The notes below the pieces were generated by a model, which saw only the letters and a program-made list of their open reading frames with translations, was not told where the DNA came from and did not search any database. Shown here piece by piece: positions 59,162-64,000 of a stretch of 64,000 nt of DNA. The stretch spans positions 40,609 through 104,608 of the forward strand of contig CANQBL010000003.1 of the NCBI GenBank assembly GCA_947589105.1, in the 5' to 3' direction. This DNA comes from an uncultured Bacilli bacterium. Lineage in GTDB: Bacteria; Bacillota_I; Bacilli_A; RF39; UBA660. Made by a program: the position numbers and the translations under genes. The number at the start of each line of letters is the position of its first letter. Position 1 is the stretch's first letter.

Positions 59162-59677
59162 ATGGCTGAAAGTTTAGTACAAACTTTTTTAGGAATATTT
59201 GATGGATTAAAGGATATTTCCTATGGAAAAGAATTAATCGTTTTTATTATTTCTTTAATGCCAATATTAGAGTTAAGAGGAGGTCTTATAGCAGCCGCGC
59301 TACTTGGATTAAAAGTTATTCCAGCATTTATAATATGCCTAATTGGTAACTTGCTTCCCCTACCTTTTATACTTTGGTTTATTACACCTATTTTTAACAA
59401 GCTTAAAAAAACAAAACATTTAAATAAATTCGTAACAAAATTAGAAAATAAAGCTCTATCAAAAAAGGATAAAATAGAAAAAGCGGAATTTTGGGGGTTA
59501 TTGTTATTTGTAGGAATACCCCTTCCTGGAACTGGTGGTTGGACGGGATGCTTAATTGCTTCTTTAATAAATATGGATAAGAAAAAAGCATTAACTGCCG
59601 CAACTTGCGGAGTTGTTTTGGCTAGTATAATAGTTGGAACATTATCTTTTGGACTTTTAAGAGGAATTGTTGGATAA
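59162..59677 (+). CDS. Small multidrug export protein (COG2426-like) membrane protein
   Basis: SLMPILELRGGLIAAALLGLKVIPAF...LFVGIPLPGTGGWTGCLIASLI. Confidence 0.87.
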   Translation: MAESLVQTFLGIFDGLKDISYGKELIVFIISLMPILELRGGLIAAALLGLKVIPAFIICLIGNLLPLPFILWFITPIFNKLKKTKHLNKFVTKLENKALSKKDKIEKAEFWGLLLFVGIPLPGTGGWTGCLIASLINMDKKKALTAATCGVVLASIIVGTLSFGLLRGIVG

Positions 59678-59689
59678 GGAAGTGTTAAT

Positions 59690-61126
59690 ATGAATGAAAA
59701 ACAAGTAAAAGAAATAACTAAAAGAGATATAGATTTTGCAAAATGGTACACTGATGTTGTTAAAAAAGCTGATTTGGTAGATTATTCTTCTGTTAAAGGA
59801 AGTATGATTATAAGACCTTATGGTTATGCAATTTGGGAAAATATGCAACGTATATTAGATAAAAAATTCAAAGAAACAGGACATGAAAACTTACAAATGC
59901 CAATGTTTATACCTGAAAGTTTACTTCAAGTTGAAAAAGATCATGTAAAAGGTTTTGCACCAGAAGTTGCTTGGGTAACTTATGGAGGAGTTAATAAATT
60001 AGAAGAAAGAATGTGTGTAAGACCAACATCAGAAACTCTTTTTTGTGATCACTTTAAAAAAATTATAAGTTCTTATAAAGATTTACCATTACTTTATAAT
60101 CAGTGGTGTACAATTGTAAGATGGGAAAAAACAACAAGACCATTTTTAAGAAGTCGTGAAATACTATGGCAAGAAGGTCACACTATGCATCAAAGTGAGG
60201 AAGATGCCTTAAATGAAACACTTAGAATGCTTAAAATATATGAAGATTTTCAAAAGAACATATTAGCAATACCAGTATTTACAGGTAAAAAAACGGACAA
60301 AGAAAAATTTGCAGGTGCAAAAGCTACATATGCAATTGAAGCAATGATGTATGATGGTATTGCTCTTCAAAACGCAACATCACATTACTTTGGTCAAAAT
60401 TTTTCTAAAGTATTTAATATTAAATTTTTAAATAAAGATAATAAATTAGAAAATCCATACCAAACTTCCTGGGGATGTACAACAAGAATGATAGGAGCTC
60501 TAGTTATGGTACACTCCGATGATAGAGGATTAGTATTACCTCCTAGAATTGCTCCTGTTAAAGTAGTAATTATTCCAATCGGAAATGATGAGGCAGTAAA
60601 TAAAGCAATAAATGAAATAACACAAGATTTAAAAGATTCTAACGTAACGTATAAGATAGATAATTCTGATAAAACCCCTGGATTTAAATTTGCACAGGCA
60701 GAGGTTAAAGGTTACCCTATTAGAATAGAAGTTGGTAAAAGGGATTTAGAAAATGGATGCGTAACGATAGTAAGACGAGATACTTTAGAAAAGATAAAAG
60801 TTTTAATTAGTGATGCCATTATAAAAGTAAACGAACTTTTAATAAATATACAAAATGATATGTATGAAAAAGCATTAAAAAGAAGGAATAGCATGATATA
60901 TTATCCTGATACATATGAACAAATGAAAGATATAGCTAAAAATAAGCCTGGTTTTATCTATACAAATTGGTGTGGTAATGAAGAATGTGAAAATAAAATA
61001 AAAGATGAACTAGGTCTAAAATCTAGATGTATTCCGTTTGAAAATAATGAGCCAACTGGTAACAAAAAATGTATATGCTGCAAGAAGGATGCCAAAACAA
61101 AAATATATTGGGCTAAACAATATTAA
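59690..61126 (+). CDS. proS: Prolyl-tRNA synthetase, archaeal/eukaryotic-like type
   Basis: FAKWYTDVVKKADLVDYSSVKGSMIIRPYGYAIWE, MCVRPTSETLFCDHF, FLRSREILWQEGHTMH; C-terminal Cys motif CICCKKDAKTKIYWAKQY. Confidence 0.97.
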   Translation: MNEKQVKEITKRDIDFAKWYTDVVKKADLVDYSSVKGSMIIRPYGYAIWENMQRILDKKFKETGHENLQMPMFIPESLLQVEKDHVKGFAPEVAWVTYGGVNKLEERMCVRPTSETLFCDHFKKIISSYKDLPLLYNQWCTIVRWEKTTRPFLRSREILWQEGHTMHQSEEDALNETLRMLKIYEDFQKNILAIPVFTGKKTDKEKFAGAKATYAIEAMMYDGIALQNATSHYFGQNFSKVFNIKFLNKDNKLENPYQTSWGCTTRMIGALVMVHSDDRGLVLPPRIAPVKVVIIPIGNDEAVNKAINEITQDLKDSNVTYKIDNSDKTPGFKFAQAEVKGYPIRIEVGKRDLENGCVTIVRRDTLEKIKVLISDAIIKVNELLINIQNDMYEKALKRRNSMIYYPDTYEQMKDIAKNKPGFIYTNWCGNEECENKIKDELGLKSRCIPFENNEPTGNKKCICCKKDAKTKIYWAKQY

Positions 61127-61129
61127 GAT

Positions 61130-61159
61130 TTATATAAGAAGTATAAATCTTTTTATTTT
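61130..61159 (+). terminator. Terminator downstream of proS
   Basis: AGATTTATATAAGAAGTATAAATCTTTTTATTTTT. Confidence 0.7.
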
Positions 61160-61183
61160 TCATAAAATATTATGGGTGATAAT

Positions 61184-61627
61184 ATGTTAACTAAAGATTA
61201 TGAAATTGCTTATATAAGTTCTTTTACTAAGGTGTTTAAAGTCTTAAATGAAAATTGTGAATTATATGTAAAACCTGGTGAGTGTCAAAATTATGAAATT
61301 GAAGTAAGAAAAATAAATAATGAAAAAATTAAAAATTACTTAAGTATATGTTTTCAAAAACAAAATGGTTCTATTACAATTATTGCTGATAAAAAAATAG
61401 ATAATGATTTACTAGATGAATTGGTAAAATACGTGTCTTTAGCTTTAAACGAAAATCCAATTGCTAGTTATAATTTTAAGGATTTAAAAGATTATATAGT
61501 ATATCATTTTGAATACGTAAAAGAAAATAAAATAATTGATAATAAAAAATTAATTGAAGATATGTATAAAAACGATGAAATAGAAAACCTAAATTATAAT
61601 TTATCAATTAATTCCTTAACTATTTAA
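61184..61627 (+). CDS. Hypothetical protein
   Basis: 147 aa from MLTKDYEIAYISSFTK with GGGTGAT SD. Confidence 0.6.
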   Translation: MLTKDYEIAYISSFTKVFKVLNENCELYVKPGECQNYEIEVRKINNEKIKNYLSICFQKQNGSITIIADKKIDNDLLDELVKYVSLALNENPIASYNFKDLKDYIVYHFEYVKENKIIDNKKLIEDMYKNDEIENLNYNLSINSLTI

Positions 61628-61629
61628 CA

Positions 61630-61664
61630 TAAAAGCTTACGAGTTAAACCGTAAGCTTTTTAAA
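61630..61664. terminator. Bidirectional terminator
   Basis: AAAAGCTTACGAGTTAAACCGTAAGCTTTTT. Confidence 0.8.
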
Positions 61665-62225
61665 TTATTTATAGTATTTTGCTTTATATTCATCAGATAA
61701 TTCTTTAAATCTATTATAGTGAACTACTTCTCTTTGTCTAAGCCATAAAAGTGGTCCTGTAATTGATGGATCATCTGATAAATCAATTAAGTGTTCATAA
61801 ACAGCTCTTGCCTTTTGTTCTGCTGCTAAATCTTCTTCTAAGTCTGCAACAGGATCTCCAGTTGTAGAAAAATAAGTAGACGTCCAAGGAACTCCATTAG
61901 AATCAGTTGGGAATAACGCTAAGCCATGCTCAGTATAATTTCCTTCTAATCCAGCAGCTTTTAATTCTTCTATAGTTGCTCCCTTCATCATTTGATAAAC
62001 CATCGTACAAATCATTTCAACATGAGCAAGTTCCTCAGTTCCAATATCATTTAAAAGAGCTTTTCCTTTTGCATCGGGCATTGTATATCTTTGATTTAAG
62101 TATCTAAGTGCTGCAGAAAGTTCACTTTGAGCACCACCATATTGACTTATAACAGCTTTAGCCATTTTTAAATTCTTTCTTTTTATATTAATTGGGTATT
62201 GTAATTTTTTAGAATATTTCCACAT
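61665..62225 (-). CDS. cotJC: Spore coat protein CotJC (manganese-catalase-like)
   Basis: MWKYSKKLQYPI, AVISQYGGAQSELSAALRYLNQRYTMPD, DIGTEELAHVEMICTMV, LRQREVVHYNRFKE. Confidence 0.97.
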   Translation of the reverse strand: MWKYSKKLQYPINIKRKNLKMAKAVISQYGGAQSELSAALRYLNQRYTMPDAKGKALLNDIGTEELAHVEMICTMVYQMMKGATIEELKAAGLEGNYTEHGLALFPTDSNGVPWTSTYFSTTGDPVADLEEDLAAEQKARAVYEHLIDLSDDPSITGPLLWLRQREVVHYNRFKELSDEYKAKYYK

Positions 62226-62237
62226 AATTTAACCCCC

Positions 62238-62747
62238 CTATTCATTCCATGGCCAAGGTTCTTTTATCCATGCCCAAGGAGTCATATTTAACCCCTCGTT
62301 ATCAGATAAATCAATTGGTCCATACTTTCTTTCATATTCATCGTTAAGCATCTTCTCTTGCTTATTATACTCATTATATAATCGTATTGCATTAGCATCA
62401 TTTGGATGAGTATCTAAATATAAGTTAATATCATGAGCTGCAAAAGCCAACTCTTGCACTTTATAAAGAGCATTTTCTTTTTCTCCATTTATAACCGGTC
62501 TTAAATACGTCATGTTTTTATATGGAAGATATGTCCCAGCTTCCATGTTACCTCTTAAAAAGCCTTCTTCTGGATTTACGAATTTATTTTGATTAATCAT
62601 ATTATAACCATTGTTATTTTTAGGAATTGTTGAAACGTTATCTTGCATATTCATTTGGGGAATATTAACGGAATTTGGCATTACCGCTGGCATCATATAA
62701 GTTCTCATAAAAACATCATCTAAGCCATAACTTGAATAATTTTGCAT
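62238..62747 (-). CDS. CotJA-like region fused to CotJB
   Basis: PEEGFLRGNMEAGTYLPYKNMTYLRP (CotJA-like) followed by VQELAFAAHDINLYLDTHPNDANAIRLYNEYNKQEKMLNDEYERKYGPID...PWAWIKEPWPWNE (CotJB). Confidence 0.85.
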   Translation of the reverse strand: MQNYSSYGLDDVFMRTYMMPAVMPNSVNIPQMNMQDNVSTIPKNNNGYNMINQNKFVNPEEGFLRGNMEAGTYLPYKNMTYLRPVINGEKENALYKVQELAFAAHDINLYLDTHPNDANAIRLYNEYNKQEKMLNDEYERKYGPIDLSDNEGLNMTPWAWIKEPWPWNE

Positions 62748-62819
62748 TATTTTCTTACCTCCTAGCCTATTATATACAACTAAGGCAATAATGTATGGGT
62801 TATAAACTAAAAAGAAGAC

Positions 62820-63851
62820 TTAAACGCCTTCTTTTTCTTCATATTCATCATATATATTTCCAAGTATTTCTTCAACCGCATCTTCTAAAGTTACAAGCCC
62901 TATAAATTCATTTTCTTTTACTACTATAGCCATTTGTATATGTTCTTTTTGCATAGTTGCAAATACATCATCTATTTTTTCATTAAACTCAAATTTTCTA
63001 GCTTTAAATAAAAGTTTTTTTAAGTTAAAATCATCGTTATTCTTTTTATACATAATATAATCTTTTACATTAAATATACCTATTATATTATTTGTATTAC
63101 CTTCATATACAGGATATCTAGTAAACTTAGTTTTTTTTAACTTTCTAAGTAACGAACTAAAACTAACATTAACATTTATTAATTCACAATCTTTTTTAGG
63201 AGTCATTACTTTATCAACTGTTGTATCATTAAATTTAAATATGTTAAAAATGTATTCCTGTTCTTTTTTTTCAATTATTCCATCTCTAGTACCAGTAAGT
63301 ATTATTCTTTTAATATCTTCCTCAGTAAAATCATTTTCTTTAGGTTTAATATTTAATATTTTACATATCAAATCAGTTGAAAAAGCTAAAAGTTTTATTA
63401 ATGGAAAAAATATTATTTGCATTATATTTATTAAATTAACTGATAATGAGGCCACTTTAAAAGGATTTGAAAGAGCAATTTTCTTAGGAACAAGTTCCCC
63501 AAACACAAGCGTAAAATAAGATAAAATAATTGTTATAATTATAACTAAAAATAAATTAGTAAAATTATAATTTAATATAATAAAACCACTTTCTATTATT
63601 TTATCCGCAAAAGTTGAAGCTGCAAAAGCACTTGATAAAAAACCTGCTAAAGTAATACCAACTTGAATAGTAGATAAAAAATTACTAGGATTTTCTATAA
63701 TTTTTCTTATTTTTTTTGCATTTTTCTTTCTTCTTCTTACCATTTTATCAAGTTCTAACTTTTCTATCGATAAAAAAGCAAGTTCACTAGCTGATAAAAT
63801 ACCATTAATAAATATTAAAATAACCAATAATATAAAACTAATTATTATCAT
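62820..63851 (-). CDS. CNNM + CBS-domain transporter / CorC-HlyC family
   Basis: ILSASELAFLSIEKLELDKMVRR, TIQVGITLAGFLSSAFAASTFADK, FGELVPKKIALSNP, VMTPKKDCELINV. Confidence 0.92.
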   Translation of the reverse strand: MIIISFILLVILIFINGILSASELAFLSIEKLELDKMVRRRKKNAKKIRKIIENPSNFLSTIQVGITLAGFLSSAFAASTFADKIIESGFIILNYNFTNLFLVIIITIILSYFTLVFGELVPKKIALSNPFKVASLSVNLINIMQIIFFPLIKLLAFSTDLICKILNIKPKENDFTEEDIKRIILTGTRDGIIEKKEQEYIFNIFKFNDTTVDKVMTPKKDCELINVNVSFSSLLRKLKKTKFTRYPVYEGNTNNIIGIFNVKDYIMYKKNNDDFNLKKLLFKARKFEFNEKIDDVFATMQKEHIQMAIVVKENEFIGLVTLEDAVEEILGNIYDEYEEKEGV

Positions 63852-64000
63852 AATTTTATTTACTCCTTATTTTATATTTTAGCATATTTATTAGAATAAT
63901 AAAATATTGCTTTTCATATAATAGTTACTACTCAGACCTAAATAACAGAAAATAAATAATCTCTGTTATTTTTTCATACCAAAATTAGGCAAATAATCCT

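Noticed and set aside
59221-59751. 176-aa minus-strand ORF
   Set aside because: Antisense shadow of the COG2426-like membrane protein gene.
1-64000. tRNA, rRNA, transposase, integrase or prophage genes
   Set aside because: None recognised in the ORF track or by eye; a tRNAscan run would be decisive for tRNAs.

Overview
This 64 kb window is very AT-rich and looks chromosomal, from a low-GC, spore-forming Firmicute (Bacilli-like, possibly an uncultured gut lineage; the taxonomy is inference). TGA acts as a stop: ATGA start/stop overlaps occur at spoVAD/spoVAE and spoIIGA/sigE, so the standard bacterial code applies. Most genes are on the minus strand. Main blocks: spoVAC-AD-AE (0.2-2 kb); a Tad/Flp-type pilus or secretion cluster (2.8-7.4 kb); DUF3006 + MBL hydrolase, rpmF, yceD, nfo, an orphan prepilin, rsmD and ylbF/E/D-like genes (7.5-12.7 kb); sigE/spoIIGA plus a rearranged division/cell-wall cluster (ftsZ, ftsA, divIB, murB, murG, ftsW/spoVE, mraY, spoVD, then an inserted lipid/ABC block, then pbpB, ftsL, rsmH, mraZ; 14-36 kb); a compact type VII secretion locus with an EssC-like ATPase, EsaB/YukD-like protein, several WXG100-like proteins and a membrane-anchored HExxH protein (38-47 kb); an interrupted DUF1016 gene and a HerA-like ATPase; an ABC exporter with a degenerate ATPase; pflB/pflA, murF, proS, and a cotJ spore-coat locus (to 64 kb). 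The strongest second-look items are: (1) ribosomal protein L32 with an L27-like Prp-cleavage leader ([15 protein letters not shown]); (2) an unassigned structured ~300-nt RNA with its own promoter and terminator between ftsW/spoVE and murG; (3) a minimal T7SS with a linked metalloprotease and a separately promoted effector cassette; (4) a CotJA-CotJB fusion; (5) a protein with 34-aa tandem repeats; (6) an ABC ATPase altered at several catalytic motifs; (7) a dispersed ~40-bp promoter-like repeat. All calls come from reading the sequence; no searches or folding programs were run.
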